Of a stretch of DNA of 60,000 bases, positions 46,329 through 57,641 are shown in pieces; positions within the stretch are counted from its first letter, which is position 1, and each line of letters begins with the position of its first letter. Under the pieces are notes generated by a model. The model saw nothing but the letters and a program-made list of their open reading frames with translations. It was not told where the DNA came from and made no database searches. Source of the DNA: Symsagittifera roscoffensis (taxonomy: Eukaryota; Xenacoelomorpha; Acoela; Convolutidae); contig NC_087063.1 in assembly GCF_963678635.1 (NCBI RefSeq), forward strand, positions 7,598,386 to 7,658,385. The letters are read 5' to 3'. A program made the position numbers and the translations under genes.

Positions 46329-47420
46329 CACATCTTGGAACCTAAAAGCAATTGAGTCGCATTTGGACGCAAGATTGGCAACTTTTGAGAGTTCTCTTAT
46401 AGTACCCAACTACAACAAATTCAAATTTTGAGAAACTTCACCTTCAGTTTTCGCAAAAAAGGTATTTTTGAGAACCAGAAAAAATTTCACATCTCGAAAA
46501 CTACCAAGATTTCAGCAGTCTTATTTGATGGCAATACTCGCAATCTTTGAAAGTACTCTAACAGCACACAACTACAGGGTTGGGAATTTCACTTTATGAA
46601 TTATTTTGTAATTTGAGTTTTCTTACAACTTCCAAAAAAATCTCAAAAATCGTCTCATCTCTTTAACTAAAATTAGTCAGGCATTCTTTTTTGGAGGCCG
46701 AATTTGCAACTCCTGGGATTACTGACTGCCCCCAACTACAGGTTAGAAACTTCAAACTTTGAAAAAAAATTATTTAATTTTCTTGAATTTTTTTTGAAAA
46801 AAAGAAAAAATCACAAAAAAGGTCATATCTGGAAAACTGTAAGGTTTTGAGCAGCCATATTTGAAGGCAAAATTTGCAACTTCTGAGAGTACCCTGACAA
46901 AGCCTGACTACATAGATGATAATTTCAAGTTTTGTGAAATTTTTCATATCTAAGTTCATTGAAAAATTTTGAGAAAATCCTAAAAAGCGTCATATCTCGA
47001 AAACTACATATATTTGAGCAGCCATATTCAGTGGCAAGATTCGCAACCCCTAGGAGTACCTTCACGATATCCAACAACAGGAATGAGATCTTCAACGTTT
47101 TGGAATTTTTCAAAGTCTAAGTTTTTGACATCATAAAAAAACGTCATATCTCGAAAACTACAACGATTTGAGAAGTGAGATTTGGAGGCAAGATTCGCAA
47201 CCCCTGAGATTACCCTGAAAACGCCCAACTACAGGGTGAGAATTTCAAAAATTGAGAAATTTTTTAAAATTAATTTTTCTAGAAAATTTTAAAGAATCTC
47301 GAAAATTGCCTATCTCGTACACTAAAAGGATTTGGTTATTCATATATGGAGGCCAGAATCGCAAAACCTGGGAAAACTCTGACAACATCCCACTATTAGG
47401 TTGTTGATTTCAAATTTGAT
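46329..47420. repeat. Satellite of about 165 bp, seven to eight diverged units
   Basis: Unit starts at 46329, 46488, 46655, 46823, 46990, 47143 and 47309, that is every 153-168 bp. Each has a core like gtcatatctcgaaaacta, then 'gcagccatatt', 'ggcaagattcgcaacccc', 'gagagtaccctgacaac' and 'cccaactacagggt'. The units are diverged from each other, much more than the two 3.8 kb copies are, so the array predates the segmental duplication. Confidence 0.8.
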
Positions 47421-47787
47421 TAAAAAACGTGAAAAAATTCATTTGTTAAACATGCAAAAATAACACGTTTAAAAATCCTAAACATGGCGAAATATTAAGC
47501 CCGTATAAATATAAATGTATAATAGATAGATGAAAGTTACAAAATTATGAGACGGATAGACAGACATGATAAAATTATTTAACAAAGCAGGTATACAGAC
47601 AGACAGACTTAATTTGGCCTCACAAAAAAATTACTGAAAATTAATGACCTTGTGGAAAACTAATTGAAAACTTTCTTAAGCATTGCAATATATGATATAG
47701 CTTAAACAGGAAAAAACTCATTCGTTAAATATGCAAAATTATCATGCTTAAACATGGGAGATAGCTGTCACTCGCATTTAAAAATAG

Positions 47788-47822
47788 TATAGATAGATAG
47801 ATAGATATAGATAGATAGATAG
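47788..47822. repeat. GATA microsatellite
   Basis: Run of (GATA)n with one interruption; identical counterpart at 53285-53320. Confidence 0.8.
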
Positions 47823-50081
47823 GCATCAAATATAATAGGCAGCAAGGCATATTTTGCTCTCCAACAAATGACGGATGTTTTTCCCAATTTGCACACCTTT
47901 TTCAAAAGTTCTAGGGTTAACTTAATATATTTCAATCAGTTTGAATACTTCAATAAAAAAAATTTGAGTTAACAACTTTTCAATGTCATTGCTTTTGTCA
48001 TTTAATCATCAATGAATTGGTTCAGAAAAGATATTTAAATGCGTTGAATTGCCTTTAAAATACGTCTTGAAACGCCTTTCAAAAGGAACTGAAAATGGCA
48101 TCATCCAAAAATTAGGTTGGCCATGAGTGCATCTCTGGCCGTACAACTGACCAGCATTTGAGTGCATTAAACTATTGGGGAAAATTCAAGCAGAAAACGA
48201 CTGCAATAAGCAAATGACAAAAGAAAACATCTGAAAACTGTCGAAAATGTAGTTTAAAAAATGTTTGGAATAGTAATGTGAAAAAAGAGTTTTCATGCCA
48301 GCTGTCAAAACAAAAGTTATGTCGAGTACCAACCAATTGGTTGATGTAGTATGGTACTATGAATTCTGCCGTAAACTACCTGAATGTTCGCCTTGTAGTA
48401 ATGAAATAAAATGTTCGAAATATACGTAAATGACAAATTTTGTACTGAAAAAGGTGTTGAAATTGTTTGAAGTTATAAAAACCCTATGCGATTATTTTCG
48501 CCCTCGAAAATACGCAAAACAAAAATAATTATTCAAAAAATTAAACAGCTTAAACTATTTTAAAAATGAAGAAAAAACCCAAAATCAGACCTGCTAAAAC
48601 TAGTAATTACTGAACTTTCAGTTATAGAAAAAAAAAATTTCTTTCTTCTTTTTTTCGCAAGATAATCAGAAGGTCAAAATTATCATAGTAACCGAGGTTA
48701 CAGTCAGGAGTCCCTTCATCACGTATTCCAGTCAAAATCCTTGGAATTTTCTAGATATGGAAGTGACAATGATGAAAGAAGATGACAAGTGTTTAAGTCC
48801 TTTTCAATAAAAATCTTCAATTAAAAGCTCAAAAAATAACATGAGAAAAGTTTTTTTTTTAAATTTAATAACAACCTGGAACAGTCTTTAACTACTTACT
48901 ACTTAAATTATGGTAGTTCTATTTGAATTTCAAAATTTTGATCAGGTCACAATTGACATGTAACATTATTACTGAAAGGAGTATTTTCTAAACTAAGTTG
49001 TTTACGGAAAAAGTAAGTCTAGGACCGTGTCCAAAACCCTTGCTGATCGCAACGGTAACAAAGTATGCTTTATAATTCCTGTGTTTTTCTTCATGATAAG
49101 TTTTTTTTAGAATTACTTTACCCATAGGCTGGCATTTAAAATTAATCAATTGCCTAAAATTTTTGCGTTACTTTAAAATTTGTCACCCATATAATGTATG
49201 TTTTTCAGTATAGCTCGCAGCGGAAGAACCTTCTTCTTTAGCTTTATAGCAACAAAAATGGGGCAAGATGGTTTTCCATGTCTTCCAAGCGTAGTCAACT
49301 AGACCAAAAATAGTAATCAGTTAAAAAAAATTGAATTAAATAAAAAATGAACTTTAATTGCAAAATGATAATTAATATTATTAAGCAAGTAAGTAACACA
49401 ATTTTTCCTGGTAATTATTTATTTACAAAATAATAAAATAATGCTTGGAATTTTAACATCAAGTAAATTTAAATAGTTTCCATGTTGTTTTTCCATAGGT
49501 TGCCATAGGAGGATCTTCACGAAAAATAGATTAAAATATTCCTAAAATTTAAGTTTCATAGTCTTTTAAGTTAAACTGCTGCTTTTTACGTTTGAAATTG
49601 CATGTTGAATTTGGTTCCAAATAAGAACTGATTTTCTGAAACAAAAACCAGGGAATTCAGAATTCAATACCGTGAAAAATTGATATTGGTATTGACAGAA
49701 GAAATGTTTGCTAAAAAGTAAATTTCAAACGTTTTTGCAACTATGTGCATCGTCAGGATTTTTACAATAAACTAACTTAAATGACGATAATACATCAATT
49801 TACAAATGTTATTTACAATAATTCACATTCATTTTGGTTCTAAACCATCATGTTAAAAAATTAGCCAGCAGTTGACCTCTAAATTAGAAGAAGAAGAAGA
49901 AAGAACACTTGAATTACTATACAATAAAGAGCCGAGGCATCAGTGTAGCAAAGTGTAAATAATAAAATTGGTTATAAATTCATTGGTTACATCAAACAAA
50001 AACAAAACATCAGAAAACAAGCAATAAACAAAACAAAAAAACAAAATCGGTTACAGTTCGGAAATTGGTTGATTAAAGTAT

Positions 50082-51717
50082 ATGAAGTTTCGGATACTAA
50101 AGAAAAATAAAGATTTAAGATTTAGTAACAAGCTGGTAATAAAACTTTACAAACAATTTTACAGATAGTCCAATTATACAGCGTATATACAGAGTATATA
50201 CAGTTTCTCTTTCAAGCAATGTGTGAAAAATTAAACTGAATTAAAACATATAGAACTAGCAAAAACGGAAATCACGCCACGTATTTGTATTAGTACATAT
50301 AGGATTGTTTCTCAATTCACTCACGTAAAATTCTTTCAATTTTTTCTTGAATTCTGTTTTCGATTTTTCTAAATAGCGCAAAATTATGGGCAGTGAATTC
50401 CATTTTTTAGAAGTCAAATGAAAAAATGACTTTTGTAGAGAAGCAGTCGAACAATGTTTGTCAAAAATAATTTGTTTCGTTCTTTCGTTGAGCCTATAAT
50501 TGGCAGTCGGTAGTCTCAGTGTATTTTCCAAAGCCTTCTTTTTGTTTGTAAGATATTGGTATAAGTATGTTATACACTTTAACTCAATTCTTTTCTCGAT
50601 TCCAATGAACGATTTGCTAATGCGAAGAAGGGAAGAAGATTTAAATTTCGATCTGAAATATGTTCTTTTTAGCGCCCAGTTCAACTGTTTCTCTAGAGAT
50701 AGCATCAAAGTAGCATTAATTTGTTGTAAAAAAATTGCTGAATAATCTAAATGTGATAAAACAAGACAATGAAGCAAGGCAACTAATGATAATGTCGGCA
50801 GTTGTTGTCCAATTGTATCAATAGTTTTAATCCCTTGGGCCATTTTTTGGAGAATTGTTTTGATTTAAGCATGCAAAGATAAACTTGAATCAAGAATTAT
50901 GCCTAAATATTTGCATTCTGATTTTTTGGCTACATAATGCCCACTAATTACTAGTTTATCAGTATCCACATTTTTGCTATCATTTTTTTGACAAAATGTT
51001 ATAAATTCCGATTTAGATGCATTCAGATTCAATTGGTTCTCTGCAAAAAATTCCGTTAGATTATTGAGCGATTTTTGCAATCAATTCAAAGCATCCTCAG
51101 AAATTATAGAAGAGGAAAAAACCATACAGTCGTCAGCATATTGAACTAAAGTACAACCTTCATATAATCGCTCTTGTATGTCATTAACATATAAATTGAA
51201 CAACAACGGACCAAGTACCGTTCCTTGTGGGACACCTCGTTTTATTTCAATCCAGTCTGAAAAAATTCCATTGACGTTTACTCTTTGAACACGTTTGTTT
51301 AGGAAGCTAGCAATTAAAGCATTTGCTCCATTTGAAAAACCGAGAGAAAGCATTTTTTCAATTAAAACTTCATGCGAAATAGAATCAAAAGCCTTGGACA
51401 GATCTAATAAAGCTGCATGTACGATTTTTTTTGAATCTATTTGATCTCGAATACTTTCTGTCACATAAACAAGAGCATCTTGTGTTGAAATGTTTTTGCG
51501 AAATCCGAATTGAAATGGTGTCATTATTTGAAATTTGTCAAGATGTTCTGTTATTTGGGCATGTAAAATTTTTTCAAAAATTTTAGAAAAAGCACAAGTT
51601 ATTGATATTGGCCGATAATTTTTTGCATCCATTGGGTCATATTTTTTAAACAAAAGGGTTACGTTTGCTTTTTTCAGTTCGATCGGGAAAATGTTTTCAT
51701 CTAAGCAAGTATTCATG
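50082..51717 (-). mobile_element. CR1-like LINE, 5'-truncated copy 1
   Basis: Carries RT and the C-terminal domain of ORF2 plus a candidate 3' UTR (50082-50255). Its upstream end stops abruptly near 51717, followed by a low-complexity tatata stretch. Positions 50835-51717 correspond to 56517-57399 in copy 2. Confidence 0.85.
50256..51716 (-). pseudogene. CR1-like ORF2 fragment: reverse transcriptase and C-terminal domain
   Basis: One frame interrupted by two stops. RT blocks: KNYRPISI, FQFGFRKNISTQ, ALLDLSKAFDSISHEVL (catalytic Asp), RGVPQGTVLGPLLFNLYVND, and VQYADDCMVF (catalytic YADD). The first stop (51081-51083) is TGA where copy 2 has CGA, a CpG transition private to this copy. The second (TAA, 50865-50867, after SSLSLHA) is shared with copy 2. 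The frame then continues through a typical LINE C-terminus, including HFLTSKKWNSLP-like residues, to a stop at 50256. Not functional as it stands. Confidence 0.88.
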
Positions 51718-51762
51718 TAAGTTTTATATATAAGAACTATATATAAGCTTTAACTTATATAA
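51718..51762. repeat. TATA-rich junction between LINE copy 1 and segmental copy B
   Basis: Short low-complexity run of tatata/ttatata between the truncated LINE and the 3.8 kb repeat; a likely breakpoint. Confidence 0.5.
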
Positions 51763-54700
51763 GAAGAACCATAATATAAGTTTTTTTTTAAGTTCTTCGA
51801 AAAACTTAAAATGAACTAAGAAACGTCACATCTTGGAACCTAAAAGCAATTGAGTCGCATTTGGACGCAAGATTGGCAACTTTTGAGAGTTCTCTTATAG
51901 TACCCAACTACAACAAATTCAAATTTTGAGAAACTTCACCTTCAGTTTTCGCAAAAAAGGTATTTTTGAGAACCAGAAAAAATTTCACATCTCGAAAACT
52001 ACCAAGATTTCAGCAGTCTTATTTGATGGCAATACTCGCAATCTTTGAAAGTACTCTAACAGCACACAACTACAGGGTTGGGAATTTCACTTTATGAATT
52101 ATTTTGTAATTTGAGTTTTCTTACAACTTCCAAAAAAATCTCAAAAATCGTCTCATCTCTTTAACTAAAATTAGTCAGGCATTCTTTTTTGGAGGCCGAA
52201 TTTGCAACTCCTGGGATTACTGACTGCCCCCAACTACAGGTTAGAAACTTCAAACTTTGAAAAAAAATTATTTAATTTTCTTGAATTTTTTTTGAAAAAA
52301 AGAAAAAATCACAAAAAAGGTCATATCTGGAAAACTGTAAGGTTTTGAGCAGCCATATTTGAAGGCAAAATTTGCAACTCCTGAGAGTACCCTGACAAAG
52401 CCTCACTACATAGATGATAATTTCAAGTTTTGTGAAATTTTTCATATCTAAGTTCATTGAAAAATTTTGAGAAAATCCTAAAAAGCGTCATATCTCAAAA
52501 ACTACATATATTTGAGCAGCCATATTCAGTGGCAAGATTCGCAAGCCCTAGGAGTACCCTCACGATATCCAACAACAGGAATGAGATCTTCAACGTTTTG
52601 GAATTTTTCAAAGTCTAAGTTTTTGACATCATAAAAAAACGTCATATCTCGAAAACTACAACGATTTGAGAAGTGAGATTTGGAGGCAAGATTCGCAACA
52701 CCTGAGATTACCCTGAAAACGCCCAACTACAGGGTGAGAATTTCAAAAATTGAGAAATTTTTTAAAATTAATTTTTCTAGAAAATTTTAAAGAATCTCGA
52801 AAATTGCCTATCTCGTACACTAAAAGGATTTGGTTATTCATATATGGAGGCCAGAATCGCAAAACCTGGGAAAACTCTGACAACATCCCACTATTAGGTT
52901 GTTGATTTCAAATTTGATTAAAAAACGTGAAAAAATTCTTTTGTTAAACATGCAAAAATAACACGTTTAAAAATCCTAAACATGGCGAAATATTAAGCCC
53001 GTATAAATATAAATGTATAATAGATAGATGAAAGTTAAAAAATTATGAGACGGATAGACAGACATGATAAAAATATTTAACAAAGCAGGTATACAGACAG
53101 ACAGACTTAATTTGGCCTCACAAAAAAATTACTGAAAATTAATGACCTTGTGGAAAACTAATTGAAAACTTTCTTAAGCATTGCAATATATGATATAGCT
53201 TAAACAGGAAAAAACTCATTCGTTAAATATGCAAAATTATCATGCTTAAACATGGGAGATAGCTGTCACTCGCATTTAAAAATAGTATAGATAGATAGAT
53301 AGATATAGATAGATAGATAGGCATCAAATATAATAGGCAGCAAGGCATATTTTGCTCTCCAACAAATGACGGATGTTTTTCCCAATTTGCACACCTTTTT
53401 CAAAAGTTCTAGGGTTAACTTAATATATTTCAATCAGTTTGAATACTTCAATAAAAAAAATTTGAGTTAACAACTTTTCAATGTCATTGCTTTTGTCATT
53501 TAATCATCAATGAATTGGTTCAGAAAAGATATTTAAATGCGTTGAATTGCCTTTAAAATACGTCTTGAAACGCCTTTCAAAAGGAACTGAAAATGGCATC
53601 ATCCAAAAATTAGGTTGGCCATGAGTGCATCTCTGGCCGTACAACTGACCAGCATTTGAGTGCATTAAACTATTGGGGAAAATTCAAGCAGAAAACGACT
53701 GCAATAAGCAAATGACAAAAGAAAACATCTGAAAACTGTCGAAAATGTAGTTTAAAAAATGTTTGGAATAGTAATGTGAAAAAAAGAGTTTTCATGCCAG
53801 CTGTCAAAACAAAAGTTATGTCGAGTACCAACCAATTGGTTGATGTAGTATGGTACTATGAATTCTGCCGTAATCTACCTGAATGTTCGCCTTGTAGTAA
53901 TGAAATAAAATGTTCGAAATATACGTAAATGACAAATTTTGTACTGAAAAAGGTGTTGAAATTGTTTGAAGTTATAAAAACCCATCCATGATGAAGCACA
54001 AAACCCTATGCGATTATTTTCGCCCTCGAAAATACGCAAAACAAAAATAATTATTCAAAAAATTAAACAGCTTAAACTATTTTAAAAATGAAGAAAAAAA
54101 CCCAAAATCAGACCTGCTAAAACTAGTAATTACTGAACTTTCAGTTATAGAAAAAAAAAATTTCTTTCTTCTTTTTTTCGCAAGATAATCAGAAGGTCAA
54201 AATTATCATAGTAACCGAGGTTACAGTCAGGAGTCCCTTCATCACGTATTCCAGTCAAAATCCTTGGAATTTTCTAGATATGGAAGTGATAATGATGAAA
54301 GAAGATGACAAGTGTTTAAGTCCTTTTCAATAAAAATCTTCAATTAAAAGCTCAAAAAATAACATGAGAAAAGTTTTTTTTTTTTAATTTAATAACAACC
54401 TGGAACAGTCTTTAACTACTTACTACTTAAATTATGGTAGTTCTATTTGAATTTCAAAATTTTGATCAGGTCACAATTGACATGTAACATTATTACTGAA
54501 AGGAGTATTTTCTAAACTAAGTTGTTTACGGAAAAAGTAAGTCTAGGACCGTGTGCAAAACCCTTGCTGATCGCAACGGTAACAAAGTATGCTTTATAAT
54601 TCCTGTGTTTTTCTTCATGATAAGTTTTTTTTAGAATTACTTTACCCATAGGCTGGCATTTAAAATTAATCAATTGCCTAAAATTTTTGCGTTACTTTAA

Positions 54701-55605
54701 AATTTGTCACCCATATAATGTATGTTTTTCAGTATAGCTCGCAGCGGAAGAACCTTCTTCTTTAGCTTTATAGCAACAAAAATGGGGCAAGATGGTTTTC
54801 CATGTCTTCCAAGCGTAGTCGACTAGACCAAAAATAGTAATCAGTTAAAAAAAATAGAATTAAATAAAAAATGAACTTTAATTGCAAAATGATAATTAAT
54901 ATTATTAAGCAAGTAAGTAACACAATTTTTCCTGGTAATTATTTAATTACAAAATAATAAAATAATGCTTGGAATTTTAACATCAAGTAAATTTAAATAG
55001 TTTCCATGTTGTTTTTCCATAGGTTGCCATAGGAGGATCTTCACGAAAAATAGATTAAAATATTCCTAAAATTTAAGTTTCATAGTCTTTTAAGTTAAAC
55101 TGCTGCTTTTTACGTTTGAAATTGCATGTTGAATTTGGTTCCAAATAAGAACTGATTTTCTGAAACAAAAACCAGGGAATTCAGAATTCAATACCGTGAA
55201 AAATTGATATTGGTATTGACAGAAGAAATGTTTGCTAAAAAGTAAATTTCAAACGTTTTTGCAACTATGTGCATCGTCAGGATTTTTACAATAAACTAAC
55301 TTAAATGACGATAATACATCAATTTACAAATGTTATTTACAATAATTCACATTCATTTTTGTTCTAAACCATCATGTTAAAAAATTAGCCAGCAGTTGAC
55401 CTCTAAATTAGAAGAAGAAGAAGAAAGAACACTTGAATTACTATACAATAAAGAGCCGAGGCATCAGTGTAGCAAAGTGTAAATAATAAAATTGGTTATA
55501 AATTCATTGGTTACATCAAACAAAAACAAAACATGAGAAAACAAGCAATAAACAAAACAAAAAAACAAAATCGGTTACAGTTCGGAAATTGGTTGATTAA
55601 AGTAT
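51763..55605. repeat. 3.8 kb direct segmental repeat, copy B
   Basis: Second copy of 46265-50081, offset about 5.5 kb. It includes the satellite (51827-52918), the GATA run (53285-53320) and a SINE tail. At 55605 it diverges abruptly from copy A into a 0.9 kb segment not seen elsewhere in the window. Confidence 0.93.
51827..52918. repeat. Satellite of about 165 bp in copy B
   Basis: Unit-for-unit counterpart of 46329-47420 with only scattered substitutions. Confidence 0.8.
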
Positions 55606-56516
55606 TGTGCCAGTCGGTCATATTTGGAAGTTTGACCTTGAGAGGAGCAAAAAAACACTTGATTTTGGAGTGAAATTTAATTTTTCAAAATTTCGAATGG
55701 AACCTGTCATGCACGATTTTCTCGCGAGAACTGAAAATCAGAAAAAGAAGTTAGAACAATTTCAGAGCAATTGAGTTGCACACGCGGGAAAGTTGTAAGA
55801 AAAAGCAGTAGGAAATTGCTATTCGCAATTTCCGTCACTATAATAATCGAGAGTAGAGCTGTCCCATCTGTGACAGAGACGAGAGCATTCCCTCGAATTG
55901 GATTATAGCGACTGGAGTAATATTCGGAACTGGACTAGAGTGAACCTTCGGTGGAAAGGTGGACAGCTTGAGTGTCCTAATGGTTCACAAGAAAACTATT
56001 GTCTAGAGAATAAACTCGTTCTCATTATTAAAACTATAAAACATTAGACTCATTTAGTTACGTTATTTAATTCTTGAGTTAACTACCGACTGGATTATTT
56101 CCCACTTCTTGAGCGTGCTACTATGTGAGTACAAATTTAAATTCTAGAGTGTGTTTTATGATTATCATGTTGAGGTAAGGCGAGTTTTAGGTTGATCCAT
56201 CTGAAATGGATCAAAGTTCCACTGTCTAATAAAAAAGCAACTTAACGGATTGTTCCAACCCGGTTTTTAACGGCGTTCATGTATTTTGGGTATCTAGAGA
56301 CCTAAGTATGGGACGTTTCTAATTCTAGAGTGGGGGGATATTTTAGTAGTAGCCTTTAAGCTGTAACGGGTCGTAGTCTCATGTCACAAACGAACCGAAC
56401 TGGCTCCGACCGTTCTTGAGGTAGAAAAACACAAGAGATAGTGTCCCTGACCCTTGAGCCAGTGGTTATAGGGCCTATTTTTCTTAAGCCTCATGTGTGA
56501 CTGCAGTAGACGAATG
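55606..56516. other. Unique 0.9 kb segment between repeat B and LINE copy 2
   Basis: Less AT-rich than its surroundings and without open frame or domain. It replaces the LINE 3' end that follows copy A. A solo LTR was considered (begins tgtgcc, contains an aataaa), but no terminal CA with matching target duplication was found. The origin is unknown. Confidence 0.4.
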
Positions 56517-56546
56517 TTGGGCCATTTTTTGGAGAATTGTTTTGAT

Positions 56547-57641
56547 TTAAGCATGCAAAGATAAACTTGAATCAAGAATTATGCCTAAATATTTGCATTC
56601 TGATTTTTTGGCTACATAATGCCCACTAATTACTAGTTTATCAGTATCCACATTTTTGCTATCATTTTTTTGACAAAATGTTATAAATTCCAATTTAGAT
56701 GCATTCAGATTCAATTGGTTCTCTGCAAAAAATTCCGTTAGATTATTGAGCGATTTTTGCAATCGATTCAAAGCATCCTCAGAAATTATAGAAGAGGAAA
56801 AAACCATACAGTCGTCAGCATATTGAACTAAAGTACAACCTTCATATAATCGCTCTTGTATGTCATTAACATATAAATTGAACAACAACGGACCAAGTAC
56901 CGTTCCTTGTGGGACACCTCGTTTTATTTCAATCCAGTCTGAAAAAATTCCATTGACGTTTACTCTTTGAACACGTTTGTTTAGGAAGCTAGCAATTAAA
57001 GCAGTTGCTCCATTTGAAAAACCGAGAGAAAGCATTTTTTCAATTAAAACTTCATGCGAAATAGAATCAAAAGCCTTGGACAGATCTAATAAAGCTGCAT
57101 GTACGATTTTTTTTGAATCTATTTGATCTCGAATACTTTCTGTCACATAAACAAGAGCATCTTGTGTTGAAATGTTTTTGCGAAATCCGAATTGAAATGG
57201 TGTCATTATTTGAAATTTGTCAAGATGTTCTGTTATTTGGGCATGTAAAATTTTTTCAAAAATTTTGGAAAAAAGACAACTTATTGATATTGGCCGATAA
57301 TTTTTTGCATCCATTGGGTCATATTTTTTAAACAAAAGGGTTACGTTTGCTTTTTTCAGTTCGATCGGGAAAATGTTTTCATCTAAGCAAGTATTTATGA
57401 CAAAAGTTAAATGTGGAACTATAATTGATTGACCGTCAATGATTGCCCAAGCAGGTACGGTACAAGGTCCGAGAGGTTTTCTAACATTGATTTTTCGAAC
57501 TATATCAAAGCATTGCTTCACTGTAATGTATTGAAAATGGAAAGGTGCAGATTCAGAGGCAGCTTTGTTGTAATTCGGAGGCTTTTTAGCGCCAAAAAAT
57601 TCGCCTAAGTTTGAAAAAAAATAACAAAAAATGATTGGCAA
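56547..57641 (-). pseudogene. CR1-like ORF2, reverse transcriptase part
   Basis: Frame-shifted relative to the endonuclease part. It opens with a pre-RT region (FGAKKPPNYNKAAS, VRKPLGPCTVPAWAI-like) and carries the RT blocks KKANVTLLFKKYDP, KNYRPISI, LLDLSKAFDS, GVPQGTVLGPLLF, QYADDCMVF and CKYLGIILDSS. The catalytic aspartates are intact. It stops at the TAA shared with copy 1. It overlaps the endonuclease frame at 57586-57641. Confidence 0.9.

Larger units (their letters stand above)
46265..50081. repeat. 3.8 kb direct segmental repeat, copy A
   Basis: Matches 51763-55605 in the same orientation almost base for base. One clear difference is a 24-nt segment (ccatgatgaagcac region) present in copy B near 53985 and missing here near 48483. 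It contains a satellite array, a GATA microsatellite, a SINE tail (ending near 49060) and no coding sequence I recognise. Right of it lies a CR1-like LINE fragment. Confidence 0.93.

Noticed and set aside
46329-47420. CRISPR-like array
   Set aside because: Units are about 165 bp, diverged throughout, without short identical repeats and unique spacers; eukaryotic context.
50256-50843. Independent gene following the RT fragment
   Set aside because: Same frame as the RT and typical of the LINE ORF2 C-terminus; separated only by the in-frame TAA.
55606-56516. Solo LTR
   Set aside because: No convincing TG...CA ends with matching target-site duplication and no second copy in the window.
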